NCBI GenBank assembly: GCA_946803715.1
Contig: CAMPET010000189.1
Location: 86,243-116,898 of the forward strand
Length of the DNA: 30,656 nucleotides
Direction of reading: 5' to 3'
Source of the DNA: Beroe ovata
Lineage: Eukaryota; Ctenophora; Nuda; Beroida; Beroidae
Of the stretch, positions 12,575 to 23,632 are shown in pieces. The position numbers and the translations under genes are program-made. Numbering within the stretch: position 1 is the first letter of the stretch; each line of letters begins with the position of its first letter. The notes under the pieces were generated by a model. That model made no database searches and was not told where the DNA came from. It saw only the letters and a program-made list of their open reading frames with translations.

Positions 12575-12616
12575 CCCCCATGCCCCCATACCCCTATAAG
12601 CCCCCTGTAGACCCCC
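12575..12616 (-). other. Potential G-quadruplex on the minus strand
   Basis: Five C-runs of 4-5 bases (12575-12579, 12583-12587, 12591-12594, 12601-12605, 12612-12616) with 3- to 6-base spacers give five G-runs on the minus strand, which satisfies the usual quadruplex pattern with strong tracts. Confidence 0.65.
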
Positions 12617-12774
12617 TATAGATTATAGAGGGGTCCAACGTACATGTATCACCCGAGGTTTTTCACGTTTCACATTAACACGAGCTGTTTTACTTGGGAA
12701 GCCACAGTAATAAATCACATGTTTTCAGGTGAAACATGTCACGACCTGAGCAGTGGTGGGATGGGAGGCGGCGT

Positions 12775-12852
12775 CCAATCAGAACGCGGTATCAGGACAG
12801 CGCCAACCAATCAGAGGAGAGAGCTAAAGTCACCTAACAGTAACCAGCCAAT
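12775..12852. promoter_or_regulatory. Cluster of three CCAAT boxes
   Basis: CCAAT at 12775-12779, 12807-12811 and 12848-12852, the first two in the context CCAATCAGA. A CACGTG lies 217 bases upstream at 12558. The DNA here is more GC-rich than its neighbours. It is promoter-like, but no coding exon follows. Confidence 0.35.
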
Positions 12853-13657
12853 GGGAGGGCGGCATCCGCCAAGTTTTCAGAATATGTTCGCTACAAATAA
12901 ATTGGTGAGTTGAAACGTGTACAGTGTGTTTTGTGATCTGATTGCTTTCAAATAGCGGCCCCTTGGTAACTCACACTCAGGGTTACACAGGTATACTTAC
13001 TGGTGATGAGGAGGGTGAGAAGTTCATGAATGGGTTTTAGAGGCTTTCAAATTTTCACCAGGGCATCCCGCCATCCCATAGCAATATGATACATTGATTA
13101 ATTCTGTCAAAAATCCCATGCAATACCTAGTACTGCAAAGTTCAGACTATGAACAGCAGCTTCACTCGTAGTGGGAATTTCGTGTCAATTTGTGCATGGA
13201 TGGTTGCATACAACTTTGCTATTACGCCGTCTGATTAATTTTGAGAGCAATCAACCGTAATAAAAGGTTGTTTTTTTATTAAATTCATTCACGAAATCTA
13301 TGCTTCGCAAGGGGGAGACGTTTCACCCTTGGTACTGGTACTGGGTCGATTTTAAACCCGTGGGGGGCACAGTTTAGCGATACCCCGAGCAAGGAAAATC
13401 CATCCTGTTCCTAGCACACAGTTTTTACATGGCGCACGTTCTGCTAATTAATTGCTGACGTTAATAATAGCACGCTATTATGATGGTTTAATCAATTTTG
13501 TATCTGGTTGGTGTGAGATACTAGATACATTGTTGCACTCATGTACCAACAAGTGCGATTTTTGTGTTGCCCACCCCTCGGGGCGGAGAACCAACACGGT
13601 TTGAAATTGGATTGTGTCACCTTGTGTGTTCATGTGATATCGTGCCCTTGTTCCAAG

Positions 13658-13938
13658 TGGTGTCAAGGTATAATGTGGTGTCAACTGTTGAGAATTGGTG
13701 TCAAGGGTTGAAAGTGGTGTCAGTGTTTATAAGTGGTGTCAAGAGTTCAAAGTGGTGTCAGTGTTTAGAAGTGGTGTCAGGGGAACAAAATGGTGTCAGT
13801 GTTTAGAAGTGGTGTCAGGGGAACAAAATGGTGTCAATGGTCCGCATAAAGTTGTGTTAATCGTCCTCAAATGGTGTCAACGTGGTGTGAGCAAGAGAAT
13901 GGTGTCAGTACATATTACCGCGCATCACAGTGGTGTCA
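13658..13938 (+). repeat. 19-base-period minisatellite with a conserved TGGTGTCA core
   Basis: TGGTGTCA occurs at 13658, 13676, 13696, 13715, 13734, 13753, 13772, 13791, 13810 and 13829. Spacing is 19 bases between most neighbours, with one 18 and one 20 at the start. Looser copies follow at 13852 (TTGTGTTA), 13872, 13883 (TGGTGTGA), 13900 and 13931. The linkers vary, except for two near-identical 38-base double units at about 13760-13836. The period is not a multiple of three, so the open frames across it are incidental. Confidence 0.9.
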
Positions 13939-15127
13939 GCTTGATTATCTGTTATAAAAATTGTAAAACCCTTGTTCCATATCTGAAATAACTTATCACC
14001 GATCATCATGATGGACCCCCTGGTAAATATACTCAGTAATGAACTTAGTAGTACTGAGTCAGTACTCACCGTTGATTTTAATTTATAAGTTCTTCATGTT
14101 TCCGAGCCTCAGCATACTCTCTCGCAGCTGTTTGTACACCTGCTACTATATTAATCTAGTTGATTTGCACGCAAAGTGTGAAGTTCAGCTAGATATTTAC
14201 AGAGTCTACTCAAGTGTGCATCTTAAAACATTCAAGTTGTCCTCATTCCATACTCCCTAGACCCCATATCGTCCTCTTACATGAGTAGCTACTTTTCCCT
14301 CTCTCCTCGACTTTAGCAATCTTATAATTTCTTGTCATCTATATCCCTGATATAACACGGGATCATGAACTCACACGCGAAGTCCGGGAGATAGATTTAA
14401 CAATTTTTGTCCATCACACCACACGCGAAGCGATTTCCATAACATCTCTCTCGTCTTCTTCTTGATAATCTTGTAATGATTATTGACAAACTACCAACGT
14501 TTATATGCCGACACTTCTCTTGTTTATGTCAAGGTTAACCCCCGGTCTCTCTCTCTAGTTTTGTCAATCTCATGTGTGTTTCATCAATATGTATGCACGC
14601 GACCTCGTGGACCAATTTTGTGGAAATTAAACCATGACGGTTGTCGTTATTATCGTGAATAACTGTGCTAGTCAAGAACTAATCTGATTAAGTAAACCAC
14701 ATGCTTGGAATATCTATCTATTGGGGGAATGTTATCATATATTGAACTGTTTAAGTTTCAGTCATAGTACGGGGTTCAGTCTTGAGGATTTGTTTCAGAA
14801 TTTTGAGCGGCTCAAAGCGGTGTAATAACAACCCCCCAGGTTTTCTTTAATTTTGCCAGGGAAATTCACATTCGGTGACTCTGTGTCTATTTGGAATTAA
14901 ACGCAATCACTGGGAGAAGGGATGAGATTTGAAATTAATCTGAACACGCCTTATCGGCTGAAAAAATGTATCATTTCTCGACCAATGAGGGTGCAGTATT
15001 CCCGTCACATGACCATATGAGGGCATCATGTGACTGAAGATAGTAGACAGTTCTAATTGTTTGTGTGATTCCACTTTTCAGACTTTGTCCTAACGTGATG
15101 CAATTCTCAAATGTTTCTGTGGCTCTG

Positions 15128-15186
15128 CCAATCACAGCGCAGATTAAACATCATTGTCCAATCAAATCACACGGAAAAGTCACGTG
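15128..15186. promoter_or_regulatory. Two CCAAT boxes and a CACGTG
   Basis: CCAATCA at 15128 and 15158 is followed by CACGTGATTC at 15181. It has the same composition as the modules near 2.9, 6.3 and 16.3 kb. Another CCAAT lies at 14982. Confidence 0.4.
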
Positions 15187-16314
15187 ATTCGATTTCATTC
15201 TCATACTGTGGATTCCTGGACGACGGCTAAACCAATTGGTTTAGGCGCTGGTCGCATGTATACGGCCCACATAACCCCTGATAATACAATTAGGTGGAAA
15301 TTAATGAATTGGGAATTGTAAGTTTTCCCCGTTGATGTGAAAAATATCGATTTTTCATGAAATGCGGTTTTGATTGAGTTTAAACCAGCGGTCTGCAAAA
15401 TTCTAATCCTGGCTTGCCGCCAAAAATAAGATCTTTATGCCTGATTTGTGGCAGCTATCTCAGTGGTTCCATTTCATCCATACGTTTTCAAGATGTCTCG
15501 AACTGAGAGATAAATTGCAGAATGTCTCGGTGTAATAGAATATAAACATCTGAACAGAAATTGTTTGAGGCACTTTCATTTCTGGTTGTCGAATCGTGGC
15601 GGGAGGCAGAGTTTTAGATGACAAACAGTTTATTATTTCGAGCAAATGAACACCCCGAGTGTAATTTTTTCAATAACTGTCGAACGGCAGTTATTGTAGG
15701 ATGAAACATGTCGAATCAACAGTTACTCATACACCGCTCAATGAACCATTGAACCAAACGATGTTAGATTTTATGATGGGGTAACCGTTTCAATGTGATT
15801 GACCATTTCGAATGAACCTGAATGTTTCTCGTCTATTTAAGACACCCTTTTACTACGAAACTGCAGGGTTTTCACCAAATTTCATCGAAACAAGTTTCCC
15901 CTCTCCCCCCTCCTTTTACAATAATATCTTTGAGAAGCAGCTCTCGTCAAAATTGGCATTGAACGCGAGCAAGGTACACTCTAAGTGATTTCAGATTGTA
16001 AAGGCACGTTTCTCAGTTTAATAGTTCTTGGAGTTCCTTTTAAGAGCAATTTTGCAATCGGGAATCCTGCTGGAAAATAGAACTTTGTCCGTGTAAAGGC
16101 AATAACTGACGGACTGTTCCATATTATAATTGAGCCTCACGGTAATTGTAGACTCTGTCTGCGAGAAATAGTGTCGACACTCGACACCCAAATCAAACTA
16201 TTAAATCGTGATTTCAGTATAACATGATGATCTCTTCCCCATCTTGTCGCCAGCCTGTGAACTCTTCAATCCATTTTACACCTCACATTTTCGCGGGCAA
16301 ATGCCACGTTATAG

Positions 16315-16414
16315 CCAATCATATCAGGGTATGATATTCAACAGCCAATCATGTAGCTCCCTTTTAACGACCAATCATATCTCGCCATTTTCTCTCCAAG
16401 GCGTGTGTCACGTG
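16315..16414. promoter_or_regulatory. Three CCAATCAT boxes and a CACGTG
   Basis: CCAATCAT at 16315, 16345 and 16371 (steps of 30 and 26 bases), then CACGTGGG at 16409. A smaller copy of this arrangement (CCAATCA at 16750, CACGTG at 16772) lies 340 bases on. Confidence 0.4.
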
Positions 16415-16570
16415 GGAAGTATTCATACGTGAGATAGTATAATTTTCACATAAATCTAATCTAATATTTGCTTACGTGTAAATCACACTGAGAACTCTTC
16501 GAGCTCCGGGGATTTCACGAATCACACCTCTTATACTCAATACAATCAGGGAAGAAGTGTTGTAGTTCAT

Positions 16571-16676
16571 TGTGTGTGTGTGTGTGGGGGTGTGTGTGTG
16601 TCAAGGTTTACAAGGTTACAAGGTTTACAAGGTTTTTACAAGGTTTACAAGGTTTTACAAGGTTTACAAGGTTTTA
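16571..16676 (+). repeat. GT microsatellite followed by a CAAGGTTTA tandem repeat
   Basis: (GT)n with a central GGGGG runs to 16601. From 16602, CAAGGTTTA or CAAGGTTTTA is repeated about eight times with 7- to 11-base spacing. Confidence 0.85.
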
Positions 16677-17764
16677 AAGGTGCATTTAAACCGAAATCGT
16701 TAACATCAAATTCTGCACAAATTGCAGTGATATATTACATGATCATTGACCAATCACAGCAGAGCATGGGTCACGTGGCTTAACACATAGCATTCTATGT
16801 GGTAGAAATGATGATTTTCGTGTTAAAACCTTTCTCATTTACAAATCTTATGGAAAATTGTAACATGGTATCAGTCTCAAATGATGATGGTCCATGATGT
16901 GCTACTATAAGTTGGTGTTACGTGTGAATTTGTGGGAAAGGGATGCATCGATTTCCTCTGAAAAACTGTTACTTCATCAGACTCTAAATCGACGGTGAAA
17001 TGAGTTACCAATTCAAATGATTTTTGTGTCATGACAAGGGTTTAAGAAACCACCTTCTTTCTGTGAATTTGTCTTTATTCTCGAAAGTGTAAATGCTCTA
17101 AAACTCTTAGCAACATTTTGTGAACACGATTTTGACACGTTTTATTGAAGTTTTATTTGACGTTCATCGAACGCGTTACTCGATTTATATATTTACTCTC
17201 TTAAGGGAATTAGAACGAAAAAGTTTTGGTGGCATGAGATAGCAATTCTAGAATAAGGCAAGATCTGGTCTGGAGCCATTAAACTAGCTTTCGGCCAGCA
17301 GCATCTTAAGGCCAGCTGGGAATTTCACCTGGTTTCGATCGCTCAGGGAATCGAGGAACGTGGACTTTTCTGTGTGTAAAAAACTTGGCAAAATTCTCCC
17401 TAACTCACTGATCAGTAATCCTGGACCCATGCCAATAATTATGTAATTCATTGTGCACGCCATTTCGGTGCCAAAATAATTTCTGCGATGGTGTCACCCA
17501 GTTCTTCCCCCTCCCCTCCCTCCTCTGTTTTGTGCCCATTGTTGTTTACGCCCCCCTTTGTGTGTATGTGTATTTAGAACACGCGGAGCAATATTATATA
17601 TATCTTCAAATTAATAGATCTATCCATAATACCTGATCGACCTCAACATAATGAAAACCTCTGTCCCCCATTCTTCTTGGATATCAACTTGCACAAATTA
17701 ACAATTCACTCGTTAGTCGCGCCAGCACACCCATTGTATGAGTTAGAGATCGGGAATCGTTCAT

Positions 17765-18000
17765 TCTACCCCATCCTTCCTTCACTCTCCTCTCTCCTCC
17801 CTTCTCCCTTCACTCTCCTCCCTTCTCTCCTTCCTTCTCTCTCCTCCCTTCTCTCTCCTTCCTTCACTCTCCTCCCTTCTCTCTCNGGAATCGTTCATTC
17901 TACCCCATCCTTCCTTCACTCTCCTCTCTCCTCCCTTCTCTCTCCTCCCTTCTCTCTCCTCTCTTCTCTCCTCCCTTCTCTCTCTACTCCCTTCTCGCTC
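17765..18000 (+). repeat. CT-rich (pyrimidine) tract interrupted by an assembly gap
   Basis: Nearly pure C/T sequence built from CCTTCTCTCT- and CACTCTCCT-like words. The N at 17886 is followed by GGAATCGTTCATTCTACCCC, which repeats the flank at 17755-17774, and then by the same CT words again. This looks like one CT tract assembled twice from its left flank. Such tracts can form triplex DNA and are hard to assemble. Confidence 0.85.
17886..17886. other. Assembly gap (single N) in the CT tract
   Basis: The sequence after the N restarts from the left flank of the same CT tract, so the two contigs appear to overlap. Confidence 0.85.
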
Positions 18001-19252
18001 CCCCAAATTTGACAACAAGGGATACGTTATCATTAGTGAATTATTATAGGGAGTATAATTCTCTCTCAATGGTGGACGAGGGTGCAATTCAAACTGAATG
18101 CGGCGGCATTGTGTTATTCGAGGGACCCAGGGGTGTGGGAGAGGCTGTTCTTGAGCACAAAAACAACAATTCCTCTTGAAGTGCTTCCTTGCTGAACGGC
18201 ATGTTGAACAAGGAATCAAAACATTGGGGTTTCGTACAGACCACTCTAGAAGAAGATGATAGGGCGTGAGCTGCGTGGAAATGATTGCACAGAGGTAGTG
18301 AGGCGCAGTGGAGTTCGCAATCAGGATGGAAAACAAGTCCTACACCTCCCCCAGTTCAGAATGTGTCTAGTCTCTATATTAACAAGATCTGACCCCGAAA
18401 TACGCACGAAATATGTCCCCCCACCTCCAATGAAATTAACTTTGAAACACGTTATTTAACCCAGTCTAGATGATGTGACTTAGACCAGACATATCGATAT
18501 TATTTAGAGTTGTTCCATTGGAGTTCAGTTTTGCTGACACTGTCAAGTTATTCACGTGATCCATGTTTATTAATCTCTGCCTGTCTAATAAGCTCTGCCT
18601 GTCTAACATATAACCTATGAAAATATGTTATATATTTCGTTAATTATTTAACCTAGTAGACGCTATTTAGAATATTAAATTCGTGTGTTGCATAGTTCGT
18701 GTCACCCATCGCATGAACATGAAATTATCGGTCCGAAAATAATATTTTCAGTCTAATTGGTAGCGCGATGTATCCCTAGAAACTCAAAAAGCACGTGGTC
18801 GAGTCTCAACTACCATGATGATGCCTCACCCCTCTAGTAATATAGTGGCACTCACAATATTTCATTGGACCATCTGCCCTCAATAAATATTACCACCTAT
18901 TCGACCTATTCCTCAAATCAGGAACTATTCATCTCCGCATGCAACACCGGTCTATGAACACATGACTCCCAATCTCTATTCACATAGCAACTCTCTCTCT
19001 CTGTATGTGTGTTACAAACCCGATAATAATCCGTTGTACAGGATATTCCATTGTGTGTGAGGGGATTCTTCGGGCACCGGGGTTTTTGCGATATGTTCCA
19101 TTGTGCGATGAATTTGTGAACACCGGCTCCCACCCTTCCAGACACTTTGCTCCTTCGTAAATCATCACAAATCTACTCCCACCCCTGTAGTAGGGCACAT
19201 GTCTTCATTTCATACATATTATGCTGAGTATGACCCTGTCACAGACACTGAT

Positions 19253-19304
19253 GCACACACACACACACACGCACACAAATGTGTCAGTGTGTGTCAGGTG
19301 TGTG
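19253..19304. repeat. CA run followed by a GT run (self-complementary)
   Basis: (CA)n at 19253-19276 is followed at once by GTGT-rich words to 19304. The two halves are complementary and could fold into a hairpin. Confidence 0.8.
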
Positions 19305-19487
19305 TTTTGGGGCAAAAATGATACGAGGAGAGAGTAAAATCTAGTTGAGAACCATTGTATGCATGAAGACAATACGAAAACGTGCTCGATCAACATCATA
19401 ACGTGTCATTTGTTTGACCTCATGATGGAGGGTATTGCAGCGTGATAAGAAGAGAGGGAGGGGGTGTATGTTGCCAATTATCAGTAG

Positions 19488-19782
19488 CACGTGATATACC
19501 ACACAATGATGAAAACTCCTCTATCCTGCACACCAGTGCTCCTTTACGCTCCATGATCCACGTGGCGAGTTTTTGGGCATGTTATAGTGATAGTTGTCAT
19601 TAGCAACCGCGCTTTGATGCGTTTCTTCCTGATTTTCCAGGGAGACTCAAACTCACGTGATACGCCTGATTTAGATCACGTGACACTCAATTCCCTTGTA
19701 CCTGCTGTATCCATTGTAACGTGTGCTCCCAGCCACGTGTCTGTGATGTGCACATGTCAAGGGACTGTGATCTTTGCACGTG
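19488..19782. promoter_or_regulatory. Cluster of six CACGTG E-boxes
   Basis: CACGTG at 19488, 19559, 19654, 19677, 19734 and 19777 within 300 bases, with CACATG at about 19751. Two more lie at 20359 (with ATTGG at 20343 and 20394) and 20476. This is the densest E-box stretch of the window. Confidence 0.45.
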
Positions 19783-21879
19783 CATCTCTTGGACAGAGTT
19801 TTCATGGTTCAACTTCAAAGTAGAGTTCAGTCGTACAATCACTCGTACAATTGCCTGAGAGGAAATGATATGGTTCCAGATTATAGACGGGGAAGTATTA
19901 CTCCCTCAAAGATGATATGGTGATGATATGCTCGCAATATGACATAATTTGACGAGAGTGTATTCAGTATCGTGTATGACAAAAATATCCGAGATATTTC
20001 TGAGAGATTTCATCCTTATGAAGTTGTAGTTGCATTCTGTTACAGTACTTGTCGTGATTCTATTTCGGGATATGTCGTCAGATCGAAATCTGCAGTGTTC
20101 CCAATAAAATATGAGAGAAACGACATTCTAGCTTCGCACATGGTTTTCCGTCAATCTGCCGCGTTTATTAATAAACTTATTGAACTTTCCGCTCCATTCT
20201 GGAGCAATAGAAAATGGAAAATAGTCAAATAAAATCTATATTGCCTTTCCCCCTTTCGTGGCATTATGTTCATAGCCTTCAACTCTCTCTCTCAAAAACC
20301 ATGCCACACGACGCTCAAGTTCACAATATTCCTCGCACTCCTATTGGTCAATTACCGTCACGTGTCACGTTTCTATGACAACGATTGGCAGAGAGTATTG
20401 CCACATGTCCACTTCCTGACAGCTGGTGCAATTCCACATGTCAGAAGCTGGAAAAGTATGGAACATATTGGAATCCACGTGTTCACGCTTTATTCTCACA
20501 TTTTTCTGAATATATAGATGTTCGGGCGGGTATCAATCAATAATTCCTTATGTAGGCATGTAATCACTCGTTCAATTAGAATCGTTTGACATCAGATTAA
20601 TGACTGAATTATCATTGGCATTAATTATCATATACATGATGATTGATGACTCAGTATGAGTACACGTCAGAGGAAACATTATTGTGGATGGAATTATTCA
20701 GGAGAGAGTCTTCGCTCCAAAACACTCTGCCCCCTGAATTCCCTCTGCGAAAGTTTGCTTAAACTATAATCAGGAATGATTTACATTCCCAGCCCTAGTT
20801 TCATTTCCTCCCATGGCGTCCTTTTTGCTGATCATACGTCTTCAGAGTGCAATTATTACGCAGAAAAGTGGGTTTATACCTATACTATGTTCCACTGTGT
20901 TGGAATCTGTTAAAATTTGAGGGCGTGAGTCAATTAGATCATTTGATAATTAGTGCTATAGAGACGTCATTCTAAAGCCTTTTGTTGGAGGCCTTCCATT
21001 GTAGTAGAAGCGCGAAACTGCTTCAAGTTATAGCCCCTAGATTTTATTTCATACTAGTACTACTCACTCTCACGCAATCTACAAACTGGTTCAAAGGAGT
21101 CTCGATGCTTGGTATAAGTTTTTAGTCACTTATAATTATTGATCGACAACAATGAAGGCAAGCATTGGGGCAGGGGCTGTATGTATGTGGGGGTGAATGC
21201 AATTTGAAATTGAAGAAGAATAATTAGCCGGTTGTGGAGAAGAGTAGCGAGTCTCCAAATTATATCGGTGGTTCTATTGTCATCTCGGGAAATTATATCG
21301 ATTGTTGGGTTCTTTGCAAAGAGCTGTAAAAATTATCGGCGTGTGTCCCAATTTGCCACCCCTCTTTGTTGTTTATGAACCCGGATAATGAATCTGGTGC
21401 CGGAATTAGATTGGTGGTGAGAAGGGACAAAAGAAGTGGGGTATTTTCAAGTTTTGTAGAATAGCTCACGATCATATTCTCAGGTTCCCTCTGAACGACC
21501 GTGGAATCGAAGCCATGCCGATGGGAATGGTGAGGACTGAGGAACTTATCCACACCAACTCTGGACTATGACTGAATGTTGAACTTTCTGTTTTCGTCCC
21601 GACCAATTTATGTTTTCTTCTTCGTTAAAAGCTCTAGAAGGTTTTGTCTTTTGGGTTTAAGTTCAGGCCATTTGATATCATATCCTTCATTTTGGGTTTC
21701 TAATGTGTTGTAATAGAATGTCTAACCAAAACATAGTTCTATCTCAATTCACATTCGCTTTCCATAAGTCGCAGTCTTGAAATTTTGTAAATGCTTGAGA
21801 TTTTTGTGCGCGCAGTGCTTCATGAATGCTTGCGCAGTAAAACCGAGATTATGCTGAATTACAAATTGCACTTAGGTGT

Positions 21880-22260
21880 CATGGCCGCGCCGCGCAATTG
21901 AGTTATGATATTGGTGCAATGGTGCAGGACTGGAAAAAGGAAGCAGAAGCTTGATTGCAATTGCTTGTTTGGTGTGTATCGCCTGGCAACGCCGCGAGAT
22001 TAGCGGCGCGCGCGGCCTAGCAACGTAATAAGCAAAGGTTGACTGTTTACGGCCGTATCGTAAGCCCGGGTTTCGCGCGCGCGCCGCTGACACTCAACCA
22101 GCTTAGCTTCGCCGTTCGCGACTGATCGCCGTCAGAGGGCCCAGCATCGCCAGGCAAGGCTATGCTGGACGTTTGCCTGGCGATGCTAGGCCCAGCCGAC
22201 GCGAGCCGCGAAGCGGCGAGCGCCAGAGAATAATTTGCGGCGCGCGCGCAATGAAATTCT
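21880..22260. other. GC- and CpG-rich island
   Basis: Dense in GCGCGC, CCGCG and CGGCG words, in contrast to AT-rich surroundings. Reading frames on the minus strand stay open because of base composition and encode Arg/Ala-rich sequence without recognisable domains. It could be an unmethylated promoter island or an inserted GC-rich element. No transcript start or coding exon is evident beside it. Confidence 0.5.
22137..22193. repeat. Strong hairpin: 21-base arms, 15-base loop
   Basis: The arm at 22137-22157 (containing GCATCGCCAGGCAA) is the reverse complement of 22173-22193 (TTGCCTGGCGATGC and flank), with one mismatch. The loop is 22158-22172. It lies in a GC-rich island that also holds shorter palindromes at 21990-22008 (CGCCGC, 7-base loop, GCGGCG) and 22205-22217. 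It could be the centre of a foldback element, a structured RNA or a cruciform. Nothing in the sequence chooses between these. Confidence 0.7.
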
Positions 22261-23490
22261 CGACAGGGGCTATCATCGACAGCCAATGCTGGGTCAAATC
22301 TGCACTGCACTGTCGGACCGGCTCAAATAGTCAAATCTTAAAATTAGTCTAGTACACAATATTCAATCCTGCGCTGGCTTCGGCGGCTACGGTCTACGTG
22401 CCACTTGCACTTGGTGCGGCGGTGCAGGTGCTGTTTAAATTAAAAGTACGCGGAGCTGCGCACACGGTTCCAAGGACATCCAAGGTCGTGGATCTCCAGG
22501 CAATCAACTGTATAATTGATTCCCTAATGTATACTTAATGGAATTGCCTTTGTCAAATATTAGAACATATTGTTTACTAGGAAGTGGGGACTGGGGATGA
22601 GTGGTTCTGTTTTATGTGTTACAAGAGCCAACCAAAGCTTAACTGGCTCCTAGTTCCGAATTCTATTTGTATTTCTTACAATAGTGTGACACTGCTTGCC
22701 ACTTATTTAGTTCTCCTCTCCATAGGTGAATGGAAACCCCTCTGTTCTCTCTTGCCACCTGCTGATACTGAGATTCACATCGCAGTGGAAAGAAGCTGAT
22801 GATTCACAATTTAGATTCTCTCCTTTCTGTTGCAAATCCTTGGATTAGAAAATCGATATCCAGTATTACACTATGTTTACAGTAAACCCATACACCTCAA
22901 TAGATAAAACTTTGGATTGTGGTGCTGACTATTTTCTAAATAGAACCAATTCACTTCACATCCATGTGTGATAAATCAAATGATTTGGTTCACCACACCA
23001 TTTCAATATGGAGTTTAGTAAAGGCCCCTTTCATAAGTCATGAATTTTGGAATGCCTTGATTGAATCAAAAAAATCCCCTTGTTTGGTGTCAGTGCATTA
23101 GTGCTCAAAACCTGCATATTTGCATTTTGTAACCTTAATCTTATTAGGAGTCCATTATCCTCCGAACTGCTAGGAAAAATTCAGTATCAAAGCAATGATA
23201 ACACTGTCAATTTTGTCCAACAAAGATAACTTGCAACATTACCAGTGATTTTTTATTTGGAGCACAGGCAAAATTGGTTAGCCACTGTATTATTCCATTG
23301 AGCCACAGTGTAGAGTCTCATTTGTCTTATCATTGGGCGTCAGAACAAAGAAGTATCCAAAGTGGAATTTTATAGCTTAGAGTGAGGTTATATCAGCTTG
23401 ATTAAAGGAGTTGTTAGATGAAGCTGGTGTCAAAGTGGAGAAGTTTCAAGCAGTTTGTAATTAGAACATGTCAAACTATGATGGTAATAA
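22261..23490. other. No gene that can be supported, upstream of the LEM exon
   Basis: One possible terminal exon (after CCATAG at about 22724, reading GEWKPLCSLLPPADTEIHIA and stopping at TGA 22797-22799) has no recognisable family and no identifiable partner exon. The rest is AT-rich. Confidence 0.5.
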
Positions 23491-23576
23491 CCAATCACTT
23501 ATGTTTGCATGTTTTGCATGTTAATTTGAGCAAGAAATGGACGTAACATGTCCTTTAAACCTCTCTGATTTATAAA
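23491..23576 (+). promoter_or_regulatory. Possible promoter of the LEM exon
   Basis: A CCAAT box at 23491-23495 is followed by TATAAA at 23571-23576, about 57 bases before the ATG at 23633. The spacing would suit a start of transcription around 23600 with a very short leader. No upstream exon is recognisable. Both motifs are common by chance in AT-rich DNA, so this is only a candidate. Confidence 0.3.
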
Positions 23577-23632
23577 TCCAATCTTTCAACCACACGCTTC
23601 TTCAACCTGACCCTTACCTTTCACTAGCTCAA

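Larger units (their letters stand above)
13939..21879. other. No gene that can be supported
   Basis: AT-rich sequence with the E-box/CCAAT modules, GT/CA repeats and the CT tract described separately. Open frames at 19587-19823 and 19972-20232 have fairly ordinary amino-acid composition but no family I can name. Confidence 0.5.

Noticed and set aside
13564-13991. Overlapping open frames rich in Val-Ser-Gly-Trp-Cys across the TGGTGTCA array
   Set aside because: The 19-base period is not a multiple of three, and the apparent peptide repeats arise from the minisatellite in shifting frames.
17782-18336. 184-codon minus-strand frame with Arg/Glu/Gly repeats
   Set aside because: It is the complement of the CT tract and runs across the N at 17886, so it is low-complexity and an artefact of the assembly join.
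18750-18826. tRNA-like string (CTAATTGGTAGCGCG ... GGTCGAGTCTC)
   Set aside because: The A- and B-box resemblance is partial, and the arms do not pair into a cloverleaf.
22584-22799. Possible terminal exon ending in HIAVERS and a stop
   Set aside because: There is a plausible CCATAG acceptor and stop, but no recognisable family or partner exon. Recorded as unannotated.
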